DNA of 64,000 bases, from NCBI RefSeq assembly GCF_004101865.1, contig NZ_CP026118.1, positions 4,081,029 to 4,145,028 of the forward strand, in the 5' to 3' direction. This DNA comes from Halobacillus litoralis (lineage in GTDB: Bacteria > Bacillota > Bacilli > Bacillales > Halobacillaceae). Positions 1 through 7,945 of the stretch are shown here, piece by piece; within the stretch, counting starts at the first letter, position 1; each line of letters opens with the position of its first letter. The position numbers and the translations under genes are program-made. Under the pieces are notes generated by a model that was given only the letters and a program-made list of their open reading frames with translations, did not search any database and had not been told where the DNA came from.

Positions 1-528
1 AATATAAATGGATATCATGGTGTACAAAGCTAATTCCCATGAAAAAATAAAGCCGGATATAAAAACCACAACACTATTTATAGCGAAAATTAATACACCT
101 AACGGGATATCACGCTTCAACGTTAGTAGCAGCCCAATAATATCAGCTCCACCACCGGATCCGTAAAACCTGATGATAAGACCGATAGCTCCACCGGCAA
201 TGGCTCCTCCAAATACACATGCTAACAATGCATCCTCTGTTACTTGAGTGACTGGGAGATATTGCATCGTGATGGAGGTTATGACTACAGAAAATACGCT
301 ATTCCCAATAAACTCTTTTCCTAGCTTCATCCACCCGATAATAAAGATCGGGGCATTAAGAAGCACTAACCAAATACCAGAATTTATAGGAGTAAGTATT
401 CCGAACACCATAGCCAGACCGGTTACCCCACCAGTTAAAACTTCATTAGGTATTAAAAACAGGTTGAAGGCTACGCCTAAAACTATCGAGGCGACCAACA
501 GTACTGATAAATTTCTCAAGCGACTCAT
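1..528 (-). CDS. YitT family membrane protein, partial
   Basis: The reverse strand reads open from an ATG at 528 to the window edge (176 codons), so the C-terminus lies outside. The start is fixed by GGAG seven bases upstream; an in-frame ATG at 546 has no such site. The protein is hydrophobic, with several membrane segments and the Gly-rich GSGGGADIIG stretch around residues 120-130 typical of the YitT/DUF161 family (first membrane domain). Family members are integral membrane proteins of unproven transport function that usually carry a soluble C-terminal domain, here missing. It is divergent from the acid-sugar island, with no link apparent. Confidence 0.85.
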   Translation of the reverse strand, partial: MSRLRNLSVLLVASIVLGVAFNLFLIPNEVLTGGVTGLAMVFGILTPINSGIWLVLLNAPIFIIGWMKLGKEFIGNSVFSVVITSITMQYLPVTQVTEDALLACVFGGAIAGGAIGLIIRFYGSGGGADIIGLLLTLKRDIPLGVLIFAINSVVVFISGFIFSWELALYTMISIYI

Positions 529-700
529 GACAACACTCCAATTCATGTTAATGAAAATACTAGAATGAATTCTAGTGGCCATGTATTTGGAAGTCAATAG
601 TATAGAAAGAGAGAATAATTTCCTTTGGTCATGTTGCAATCAAAGTCCGTTAATTCTTAAGAAAAGCCGCAATCAGTTACTGATTTATACACTTTTAACG

Positions 701-751
701 AAGAGAGACTTCTGACTGAATAATAATAAAAATAAGCGATAAGTCTCTCTT
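701..751. repeat. Inverted repeat, 11-bp arms
   Basis: AAGAGAGACTT at 701-711 is matched perfectly by AAGTCTCTCTT at 741-751 with a 29-base loop. It lies upstream of the yitT-like gene on the opposite strand. It could be a long stem-loop or an operator; no T-run marks it as a standard terminator. Confidence 0.5.
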
Positions 752-865
752 ATTAGATAATGAAACCGTAAATCGATACTACTATCAAAAAAAATTTTTT
801 GATCTAATAGATATAGGCTACCTTTACAGTGTTATATAAATTAATAGAAATGGCTATCATTGTTC

Positions 866-914
866 GTGCCTGACCCCCACTCTGCTAAAGCGATAATGCG
901 TGGGGGTTAGGCAC
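866..914. repeat. REP-like palindrome, copy 1
   Basis: GTGCCTGACCCCCAC (866-880) pairs with GTGGGGGTTAGGCAC (900-914), one G-T wobble, around a 19-base loop containing AAGCGATAATGC. The same loop and arms recur at 20197-20246, and a half copy is at 16639-16650. This is a dispersed intergenic family, GC-rich against its AT-rich surroundings. Confidence 0.75.
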
Positions 915-1178
915 TGTTTTATCGTGAACTACTTTTAAAAGAAATTTTTTTAAGAACAAATTTATAATATTGAGGAGTCGAAAGTAAAAACTAAATATAT
1001 TACTACCCACCGGAGAGGGCTGGCTTCCACCTGTTTTCTAAATTATTATTCTTCCATTTGTACTCCGAATCGTAAAACTCCCAGACTTTTTAAAATAGTT
1101 TTATTTAAAAAATAGAAAATCCTCCCAAAACACCCTTGATTATTCTGAAAATTCGTGGTAGTTTGAATATTGAAAGCG

Positions 1179-1206
1179 TATACAAAACTTAGTTTAATAT
1201 ACTAAA
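1179..1206 (+). promoter_or_regulatory. Possible IclR autoregulatory site
   Basis: Just upstream of the IclR gene an interrupted inverted repeat is visible, GTTTA-ATATAC-TAAAC, about 15 bases before the ATG. Such positions suit autorepression by an IclR-type regulator. No binding data can be drawn from sequence alone and the match to any known consensus is weak. Confidence 0.3.
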
Positions 1207-1221
1207 CCAAAGAGGGATAAT

Positions 1222-1977
1222 ATGGGAAATAAATATTGGGTACCTGCAATTGAAAAAGCGAACAACATCATGACAATAATTGCAAAAGAGCCAGGGAAGT
1301 TAAAGTTAATTGAAATTTCAAGAAGAAGTAATATCAATAAGAGTTCACTTTTTTCAATATTGAACACGTTAGAAGAATTAGGGTGGGTTTATAAAGAAAG
1401 TGATCAAACATACTCGTTAGGAACTAGATTAGGATTTTTTAGTGCTCAATATTTTCAACAGTTTGATTTAGTAGGTTTTTTTAATCGAGAAGCAGAAAAG
1501 GCAATGAAAAAAATAGAAGAAACTATTCAACTTTCAATTTTAGAGGGGAACGAAATTATATATATAGCAAAAAAAGAGGGGCCATCAAGAGTAAGAATTG
1601 CATCGGGACCTGGAATGAGTTTACCAGCACATGCTACCGCAATGGGGAAAGCAATGTTGTCTAAATTTTCAAAAGACGATCTAGCCGAAATGTATAAGGA
1701 AAGTGGTTTCGAACAATTAACGGATAAGACCGTAGATAATTTACATGATTTACAGAATCAAATTAACGATATGAGGGAAAAAGGTTATGTTATTGAGAAC
1801 CAAGAGTCAGTGAAAGGTTTTACCTGTATTGCGGCACCAGTGTGGAACGAGAGAAATGAAATTATAGCTGCTGTAAGTTTTACAATGCCACTTGATAATT
1901 GGGAGAAGAAAAGTGAGCTTTGTAAAAAGGAGATAATTTCCTTAGCAAAAATACTTTCGATTAATAGTCATGTGTGA
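1222..1977 (+). CDS. IclR family transcriptional regulator
   Basis: 251 residues, the normal length for the family. The N-terminal third forms the winged helix-turn-helix (residues about 10-70, with SRRSNINKSSLFSILNTLEELGW as the recognition region). The rest is the IclR effector-binding domain with the characteristic LPAHATAMGKAML segment near residue 135 and a C-terminal SVKGFTCIAAPV-type motif near 195. The start is an ATG after AGAGGGA. It precedes a TRAP transporter and acid-sugar enzymes in the same orientation, so it is the likely local regulator, probably releasing or activating in response to a pathway intermediate. The effector is unknown. Confidence 0.92.
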   Translation: MGNKYWVPAIEKANNIMTIIAKEPGKLKLIEISRRSNINKSSLFSILNTLEELGWVYKESDQTYSLGTRLGFFSAQYFQQFDLVGFFNREAEKAMKKIEETIQLSILEGNEIIYIAKKEGPSRVRIASGPGMSLPAHATAMGKAMLSKFSKDDLAEMYKESGFEQLTDKTVDNLHDLQNQINDMREKGYVIENQESVKGFTCIAAPVWNERNEIIAAVSFTMPLDNWEKKSELCKKEIISLAKILSINSHV

Positions 1978-2082
1978 AACTTGGCACCATCAGTTGAATG
2001 TAATAAATGAAATAAATGTAATTGAGGTGCCAACATTCATATATAAACTGTTGAAAAATTTAGGGGGTGATTATATAAAATT

Positions 2083-2101
2083 AAATAAAACCGTTTTATT
2101 T
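2083..2101. promoter_or_regulatory. Perfect palindrome, candidate IclR/KdgR-type operator
   Basis: AAATAAAACCGTTTTATTT is a palindrome with 9-bp arms and one central base, placed about 120 bases upstream of the TRAP binding-protein gene. Its layout resembles the A/T-flanked palindromes bound by KdgR, an IclR-family regulator of uronate catabolism. With an IclR gene next door, this is the best candidate operator for the island, by inference only. Confidence 0.5.
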
Positions 2102-2218
2102 TGAAGGCGATTGTTAGGAGTTTATGGAAAGAATTAGTTTTGGCAATCAAATAGTATTTAAGGTTAATTACACCTATAAGATTCAGAATTTTTTGATTTA
2201 AAATAAGGTTAAGGAGAG

Positions 2219-3250
2219 ATGAATGTGAAAGGATTTCTTAAGTTAAAACTAAGCTTTTTTGCAATTGTGTTACTAATATTTACTGTTGCATGCTCTTCCG
2301 AAACAGGTTCAGACAATGCGGAGGCTAAATCAGATGAAGGCACCTATACAATCAATGTTGCTTATGGTAATCAACCTGACGAGCCCATAGGTAAATTGGC
2401 TACAAAATGGAAAGAGCTTGCTGAAGAGAAAAGTGATGGCCGGTTAAAATTAAATCTTTACCCAAGTTCACAATTAGGCGCGGAGAAAGACGTTGTTGAA
2501 CAAGCCGTGTCGGGTAACAATGTCATTGTTATGGCTGGATATGATTTCTTAATGGACTATGTCCCAGATGCAGGAATCTTAACAGCACCTTACTTAGTTG
2601 AAGATTTTGATCAGTTGCTATACTTAACAGAAACTGACTGGTTTGAAGGAGTTAGAGATGATTTACGCAAACAGAATATTGAAATTGTAAATTCTAAGAC
2701 AGTTTACGGGGAACGTCACCTTTTAACAAATGAAAAGGTAACCTCACCAGAAGACCTAAAGGGAATGAAGATTCGCGTTCCGGATAATCAAATGTCTATC
2801 AAAACCTTCGATGCTATGGGAGCAGCGGCGACTCCATATCCACTAGGGGAATTATATACGGCACTTCAACAAGGTCTTGTAAATGGAGCAGAAAACCCAC
2901 TTCCAGTTCTACAGGGGGTTAAAGCACATGAGGTTTCTAAAAACCTTTCTTTAACAGGTCACCAAAAGTTTATCACCTCGTGGATTGCAGGGACTGAATT
3001 TATTAATAAGCTCCCTGATGACCTAGTTGAAATTTTAAGAGAAACGGGAAAAGAGGCTTCCAAATATGGACGAGAGGTCTTGGAAGAAGAGACTGCAGCA
3101 GTATTAGAAGAATTTGAATCGTCCGGTGTAAAACTACATGAAGTTGATCAAAAAGCATTTAAAGAAAAAGTACAAAGTGTTTATGAAGAATTTTCTGAAT
3201 GGACACCAGGGCTATATGATGAAATTCAAGAGTTGTTAAAGGACAGTTAA
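2219..3250 (+). CDS. dctP: TRAP transporter solute-binding lipoprotein, DctP family
   Basis: 343 residues. A lipoprotein signal peptide ends in the lipobox FTVAC, placing the acylated Cys at residue 25. The mature protein has the DctP fold signatures: a segment around residues 150-190 (RHLLTNEKVTSPEDLKGMKI) and the conserved LYTALQQGLVNGAENP block near 215. It captures an organic acid outside the membrane for the DctQM permease encoded next. AAGGAG lies only two to three bases before the ATG, so the in-frame GTG at 2225 could be the true start. In this context the cargo is probably a sugar acid (uronate or aldonate), inferred from the neighbours. Confidence 0.9.
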   Translation: MNVKGFLKLKLSFFAIVLLIFTVACSSETGSDNAEAKSDEGTYTINVAYGNQPDEPIGKLATKWKELAEEKSDGRLKLNLYPSSQLGAEKDVVEQAVSGNNVIVMAGYDFLMDYVPDAGILTAPYLVEDFDQLLYLTETDWFEGVRDDLRKQNIEIVNSKTVYGERHLLTNEKVTSPEDLKGMKIRVPDNQMSIKTFDAMGAAATPYPLGELYTALQQGLVNGAENPLPVLQGVKAHEVSKNLSLTGHQKFITSWIAGTEFINKLPDDLVEILRETGKEASKYGREVLEEETAAVLEEFESSGVKLHEVDQKAFKEKVQSVYEEFSEWTPGLYDEIQELLKDS

Positions 3251-3346
3251 TAGTTAATTGGTTAGTAGAGTTTTGGGGCATGTATGCTATATAGATGGTC
3301 ATTCAGCTGCTTGCCCTATAAACTCTGAGCGCGAAAGGAGTGAAAC

Positions 3347-3835
3347 TTGGTGGTCAAAAGTGGACTTAATGCAATAGATGATGTAATGGCATCACTCGCT
3401 CTTGTTGGGGTGATTCTGCTAACGGGCATAAACGTTCTGTTACGTTATATATTTAATGCACCGATTGCATGGACGATGGAGGTTGCACTTGGATTATTCA
3501 TATGGTTTGTATTTATAGGTATAAGTTCATCAATGAAGCGTAACGGTCATATAGGTGTGGATTTCTTTGTAAAAAAACTACCGAGACCCCTTTGGATTTT
3601 AAGTGAAATTATTCGGGCAGCCGCCATTTATTTTGTGCTTATTTACGTTTTTATTTATCTTGGATCCAAATTTACCATGATGGCCACAGGTAAATTAACA
3701 CCAATTTTGGGTTTGAGTTATCAACTAATTGATATAGCCGTTCCAATCGGTGGGGCAATAACTGCTATTCACTTTACGAGAAATTTTATTTTATCTTTAC
3801 GAACCGAGTTTAGAAACGAAGGAGGGGAAGATTAG
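3347..3835 (+). CDS. dctQ: TRAP transporter small permease, DctQ family
   Basis: 162 residues with four predicted membrane helices, the standard DctQ architecture. The motifs RYIFNAPIAWTMEVAL (after helix 1) and the charged GHIGVDFFVKKLP loop are family hallmarks. Translation begins at TTG (3347) or the adjacent GTG (3350) after AAAGGAG. One base separates its stop from dctM, so the two are translated together. It forms the membrane complex with DctM, which uses an ion gradient to import the substrate delivered by DctP. Confidence 0.9.
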   Translation: MVVKSGLNAIDDVMASLALVGVILLTGINVLLRYIFNAPIAWTMEVALGLFIWFVFIGISSSMKRNGHIGVDFFVKKLPRPLWILSEIIRAAAIYFVLIYVFIYLGSKFTMMATGKLTPILGLSYQLIDIAVPIGGAITAIHFTRNFILSLRTEFRNEGGED

Positions 3836-3836
3836 A

Positions 3837-5117
3837 ATGGCTTTAGCTGTCGCATTAGTTCTCTTACTAGGGTTATTCTTACTAAATGTTCCAATCGCCT
3901 TCGGTTTAATTATAAGTTCGGTTGCTTACGTTTTATTTAATGATGGTTATTCATCCGAAATTTTAGTACAAAGAATGATTGGTGGACTAGAGTCAGTTCC
4001 TTTGCTTGCTATAATTTTCTTTATTACAGCAGGTATTTTAATGAACTATACAGGGATAACTAGCAGAATGCTTCGGTTTGCGCAAATGATTACAAAGCAC
4101 CTCCCAGGGTCACTAGCGCAAGTGAACGTGGTCCTTAGTACGCTAATGGGAGGATTATCTGGTTCGAATATCGCAGATGCAGCTATGCAATCAAAAATTT
4201 TAGTTCCTGAAATGGAAAAGAGAGGCTATAGTCGTGCTTTTTCGACGGCCTTAACGGCAGGTACATCTTTAATTACACCAATTATCCCACCAGGAATTGC
4301 TTTGATCTTATATGGTTTTATTGGAAATGTTTCGATAGGAAGTATGTTCTTAGCAGGAGTTATTCCTGGAGCCATACTCTGTATAAGCTTCATGATTTAC
4401 GTTCATTTTTATGCGAAAAAACATAAAATAGAAACGGAGAAACAAGAAAAAACAACAATGAAACAATTTCTAATAGTATCAAAAGATGCTTTTCTCGCCA
4501 TATTATTGCCGTTAATTATTATTGGTGGCATACGTTTTGGGATTTTTAGTGCCACTGAAGCTGGTGCAATTGCGGTTTTTTATGCACTATTTTTAGGATT
4601 AATTGTCTATCGAGAAATGAAACTCTCACAGCTAATAAAAGCTATCATAGAAACAGTACATACTGCTGCTTCGATATTAATTATTATCGCAGCAGGCTCG
4701 GCATTTGCTTGGGTGTTAACGTTGGAACGAGTACCACAGAGAATGACTATGTTTATGACTGAGTATGTATCTACACCAATGGCATTTTTACTTGTTGTTC
4801 TTGTATTCTTATTGATAATTGGAATGTTTATCGAAGGGAATGTAAGCATTATTATATTAACCCCTTTGTTTATGCCAATGCTCCACCAATTTGGAATAGA
4901 CCCAGTACATTTCGGGATTTTCTTTATTGTTTGTATAAGTATTGGAACCTTAACACCGCCACTAGGAACGGTTATGTATACAACTTGCTCAATAACTAAT
5001 ACAAACGTCGAAAAATTTGTAGTAGCTAGTCTACCATTTCTAATTTTACTAGTTTTAGTTGCATTGTTGTTAGCATTTATTCCTGGTTTAACCATGTGGA
5101 TGCCGAATACTTTCTAA
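3837..5117 (+). CDS. dctM: TRAP transporter large permease, DctM family
   Basis: 426 residues, about 12 membrane helices. Family motifs include LLAIIFFITAGILM, the GGLSGSNIADAAMQ segment near residue 105 and TSLITPIIPPGIALI near 140. This is the transport channel of the tripartite system, driven by a cation gradient (Na+ in characterised members, which would suit a salt-tolerant host). It starts two bases after dctQ and is followed after 12 bases by an SDR gene, so it is part of one transcript with the catabolic enzymes. Confidence 0.92.
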   Translation: MALAVALVLLLGLFLLNVPIAFGLIISSVAYVLFNDGYSSEILVQRMIGGLESVPLLAIIFFITAGILMNYTGITSRMLRFAQMITKHLPGSLAQVNVVLSTLMGGLSGSNIADAAMQSKILVPEMEKRGYSRAFSTALTAGTSLITPIIPPGIALILYGFIGNVSIGSMFLAGVIPGAILCISFMIYVHFYAKKHKIETEKQEKTTMKQFLIVSKDAFLAILLPLIIIGGIRFGIFSATEAGAIAVFYALFLGLIVYREMKLSQLIKAIIETVHTAASILIIIAAGSAFAWVLTLERVPQRMTMFMTEYVSTPMAFLLVVLVFLLIIGMFIEGNVSIIILTPLFMPMLHQFGIDPVHFGIFFIVCISIGTLTPPLGTVMYTTCSITNTNVEKFVVASLPFLILLVLVALLLAFIPGLTMWMPNTF

Positions 5118-5129
5118 AAAGGAGAAACC

Positions 5130-5894
5130 ATGAGATTAAAAGATAAAGTTGTAATTATAACTGGTGCAGGATCTGGAATTGGAAAAGAAACAGCCGTATT
5201 GTTCGCAAATGAAGGTGCCACCATTATCGTAAATGATCTAAATGAAAAGGCTGGTCAAAAAACAATAGACGAAATTCTTTCCAATAATGGTAAAGGGCTT
5301 TTTGTCCAGGGGGATGTCACGAGAATGGAAGATGTAAAGCATTTAGTTGACAAGGTCATAAAAAAGTTTGGAAGAATCGATATACTTTTCAATAACGCTG
5401 GAGTTAGTGGAGTTGGTCAGCTTCACGAAATAGAACCGGAAACATGGGAACAAGTATTTAAGGTAAACGTATATGGGGTATTCCTAGTTTCAAAATACGT
5501 CATTCCCCACATGATAAAACAGCGGTCGGGGACTATTATAAATATGTCATCTTGTATTGCAGAAATAGGATTGGCTGATCGTTCTTCCTATGCAGCAACA
5601 AAAGGTGCAGTGTTGTCATTAACAAAATCTATGCAAGTTGATTACGCTAAATATAATTTACGTATAAATGCCTTAATGCCAGGAACGATTTACACTCCCT
5701 TCGTGGAGGATTATATATCAAATTCCCCGGATCCTGAAGCCACAATTTCATCTATTAAAAAACGTCAGTTAGGCGAGGAGCTTGGAAAACCAATAGACGT
5801 CGCTTATGCAGCGTTATATTTAGCGTCAGATGAATCAAAGTTCATGATGGGGTCCCCTATGTATATCGATGGGGGGGTAGTAAATGGAAAATAG
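5130..5894 (+). CDS. SDR family oxidoreductase, candidate sugar-acid dehydrogenase
   Basis: 254 residues, classical short-chain dehydrogenase. The NAD(P) site GAGSGIG is at residues 12-18, NNAG at 88-91, and the catalytic Ser about 140, Tyr154 and Lys158 (YAATK) are all present. Start ATG follows AAAGGAG. It sits 12 bases after dctM in the same operon. In non-phosphorylative sugar-acid routes an SDR oxidises 2-keto-3-deoxy acids to 2,4-diketo acids, which an FAH-family enzyme then cleaves; an intact FAH gene lies at 9632. That assignment is inferred. The fold alone does not define the substrate; a gluconate 5-dehydrogenase-like role is an alternative. Confidence 0.85.
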   Translation: MRLKDKVVIITGAGSGIGKETAVLFANEGATIIVNDLNEKAGQKTIDEILSNNGKGLFVQGDVTRMEDVKHLVDKVIKKFGRIDILFNNAGVSGVGQLHEIEPETWEQVFKVNVYGVFLVSKYVIPHMIKQRSGTIINMSSCIAEIGLADRSSYAATKGAVLSLTKSMQVDYAKYNLRINALMPGTIYTPFVEDYISNSPDPEATISSIKKRQLGEELGKPIDVAYAALYLASDESKFMMGSPMYIDGGVVNGK

Positions 5895-5977
5895 GAGGTT
5901 GATAAATATTTGACTTACAATTTCGTTGCCTTGATTTTTTTACAGTTAATTAGGGATTTATCGTATTAAATTACTAG

Positions 5978-6349
5978 ATTATTTACATTAAAAAACTAGA
6001 ACCAACTGTATTTGAAAATGTATCCCCCAATATGCGTATTGCACTGGAAGAAATATTTGGACCAGTTCTTGCTCTGATGAAGGTAGATACTTTAGAGGAT
6101 GCACTTAATATGGCAAATGATTCAAAGTTTGGATTAAGCGCATCCATATTCACAACAAATATAAGTAATATGCTTTCATTTATTGAAGATATGGATGCGG
6201 GAATGGTTCGTATAAACGCTGAGTGTGCTGGTGTAGAACTACAAGCACCGTTTGGTGGAATGAAACAATCGAGTTCACACTCCAAAGAGCGAGATAGAAC
6301 CGCTATTGAATTTTACACGTCTATAAAAACAGTATTTGTAAAGGGATAA
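5978..6349 (+). pseudogene. Aldehyde dehydrogenase C-terminal remnant
   Basis: About 123 codons encode only the last quarter of an aldehyde dehydrogenase: EEIFGPVL, the FGLSASIFT segment and PFGGMKQSS near the end are recognisable. The frame is closed by a stop at 5975, and the region holding the NAD site and catalytic Cys is gone, so it cannot be active. An internal ATG (6032) has no ribosome binding site. Full members are about 480 residues. It lies between the SDR and the UxaA-like genes and so marks a deletion in the island. Family members of this type oxidise semialdehydes such as alpha-ketoglutarate semialdehyde in sugar-acid pathways. Confidence 0.85.
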
Positions 6350-6382
6350 GCACATATAAGCTTAGTAAGTTTGATTAATTAG

Positions 6383-6414
6383 TAATATGATAGTAATAAA
6401 TTACTATCATATTA
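6383..6414. repeat. AT-rich perfect hairpin, 15-bp arms
   Basis: TAATATGATAGTAAT is followed after two bases by its exact reverse complement. It sits between the aldehyde dehydrogenase remnant and the first UxaA-like gene. No T-run follows on the plus strand (A-rich instead), so it is not a textbook terminator; it may be an operator, mRNA-processing hairpin or scar. Confidence 0.55.
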
Positions 6415-6500
6415 TAAAAAAATAATTTCTTTTCAAGGAATCTATTACTGTTAGTACTAGCCTTAACTAATGGTTAATTAACACTGGAGGCGCTTACAAT

Positions 6501-7625
6501 ATGAATTATTCTTATGAGGGATTTAAAAGGGATGATGGAACAGCGGGAACAAGAAATTATGTTGGTATTGTTTCATCCGTTATATGTTCTAGCGCTGTGG
6601 TACGTGAAATTTCTGAAAAGGTAAGTGGGACTATTCCAATTGTGCATGCAAATGGCTGTGCCCAACTTGGTGATGATTTAAAGTTAACAAAAAATATGCT
6701 TGTGGGTATGTCGGCGAACCCGAATATTCACTCTGCATTACTTGTGGGATTAGGTTGTGAAACAAATCAAGTAAGTGGGTTATTGAAGCAAATTCCTAAA
6801 ACAAAACCAATAAAAGGAATTGGAATTCAACAACTTGCTGGAGGCACTAATACAGTCCAAAAAGGGATATCGATTGCCGAAAAGTGGGCGGAAGAGGCAA
6901 TGGAACAAGAAAGAACCAAACTGTCCTTATCATCGTTAACGGTAGGGGTCCTAAATGTTGATGCGGATCACGATTCATTAACAGAAACTGGTCCGGTAAT
7001 AGGGAATGTTGTTAATAGATTAGTTGAAAACGATGCAAACGTGATTATGGGACTTTCTAAAACTCTAGCACCTGCTGGGCTTTTATTATCCGAACGAATG
7101 GTTGATATAACCGAAAAGGAAAAAATGATTAGTACTAGTAAGGGATTAAATCGTCTGCGTTGGAAAGATCCAACTATAGAAGATACTAATGGTAATGAAT
7201 ATACGGAAGAACAAACAAATCTGGCGGTACTAGAATCAGAGATGACAGGATCAGTTCCTATAAACAGTATCTTAGATTATGGTGAAATTCCAAAAGAGAA
7301 TGGTCTTCATTTAATGAAGATTTCTAGTAATATTGTGGAATCGCTATCAAAAATGGCTTCAAGTGGTTGTAATATCGTGTTGGTCGTAAGTAAGAGGGGA
7401 GTATTGACGGGGTCGATTGCTTTGCCTTGTATGACAGTAACACCCCAAAGTAATAAAGGCTCATTTGACGAACTCATTGATTACACAATAAAAGGAAGTA
7501 ATGTTCACCAAGAGAGTGAAAGAATTATAGAGGAATTGTTAGAGGTGTGTTCAGGAAAACAAACAGAAGTTGAAATGTTAGAGTTGGGAGAGTTTTCCAT
7601 ACCTCACTTAGGAACTACCTATTAA
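6501..7625 (+). CDS. UxaA-family dehydratase-like subunit, divergent
   Basis: 374 residues matching the C-terminal catalytic region of altronate/galactarate dehydratases (UxaA/GarD) without the SAF domain. It keeps the family opening FKRDDGTAGTRNYVGI, the VHANGCAQLG motif and LLVGLGCETNQ. It has lost others: the LECGGSD motif is replaced by a VLNVDADHD-like stretch, and the second-half PGYDVESVVGL region is changed. It therefore looks like a partner or regulatory subunit of the complete paralogue at 7946 or an enzyme for another substrate. The start uses GGAGG eleven bases before ATG. It is followed in 12 bases by a separate SAF-domain gene. Family known, role inferred. Confidence 0.8.
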   Translation: MNYSYEGFKRDDGTAGTRNYVGIVSSVICSSAVVREISEKVSGTIPIVHANGCAQLGDDLKLTKNMLVGMSANPNIHSALLVGLGCETNQVSGLLKQIPKTKPIKGIGIQQLAGGTNTVQKGISIAEKWAEEAMEQERTKLSLSSLTVGVLNVDADHDSLTETGPVIGNVVNRLVENDANVIMGLSKTLAPAGLLLSERMVDITEKEKMISTSKGLNRLRWKDPTIEDTNGNEYTEEQTNLAVLESEMTGSVPINSILDYGEIPKENGLHLMKISSNIVESLSKMASSGCNIVLVVSKRGVLTGSIALPCMTVTPQSNKGSFDELIDYTIKGSNVHQESERIIEELLEVCSGKQTEVEMLELGEFSIPHLGTTY

Positions 7626-7637
7626 GGAGCGATACTG

Positions 7638-7943
7638 ATGGGGCAAAAAGTCAATGCTATTAAATTAGATGAAAAAGATAATGTTGCAGTTGCGCTTGAA
7701 ACTTTAAAAGTTGGAGAAACTTTATCTATTAAAGATGGGATAGAAGAAATCACCGTGTTGAAAAAGATAGCTTACGGGCACAAAGTAGCGATTTCCTCAA
7801 TTCCTAATGATGGTAAAGTTATCAAATATGGGGAGTGCATGGGAATTGCAACGATGGATATTGCAATTGGTGATCATGTGCATGTACTTAATGTCCGCGG
7901 CTTAACCGAGGAAGATAAAAGTTTTCAAAAGGAGGTTTATTAA
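7638..7943 (+). CDS. SAF-domain subunit of UxaA-type dehydratase
   Basis: 101 residues forming a stand-alone SAF domain. Signatures are DNVAVALETLKVGE near the N-terminus, KKIAYGHKVAI in the middle and KYGECMGIATMDIAIGDHVHV toward the end, as in the N-terminus of UxaA and in the small subunit SuyA of sulfolactate sulfo-lyase. In fused enzymes this domain precedes the catalytic region; here it is separate and sits between two catalytic-type genes, so it probably associates with one or both. It is tightly spaced on both sides (12 and 2 bases). Confidence 0.85.
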   Translation: MGQKVNAIKLDEKDNVAVALETLKVGETLSIKDGIEEITVLKKIAYGHKVAISSIPNDGKVIKYGECMGIATMDIAIGDHVHVLNVRGLTEEDKSFQKEVY

Positions 7944-7945
7944 CG

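Larger units (their letters stand above)
529..1221. other. Gene-free intergenic stretch
   Basis: There is no convincing gene in these 690 bases. They hold an inverted repeat at 701-751, a REP-like palindrome at 866-914 and the promoter/operator region of the IclR gene. The remainder is very AT-rich with scattered stops in all frames. Confidence 0.6.

Noticed and set aside
4607-5095. 162-codon minus-strand frame inside dctM
   Set aside because: Antisense to a clearly coding transporter; Asn/Ile/Thr-rich composition reflects the AT-rich complement.
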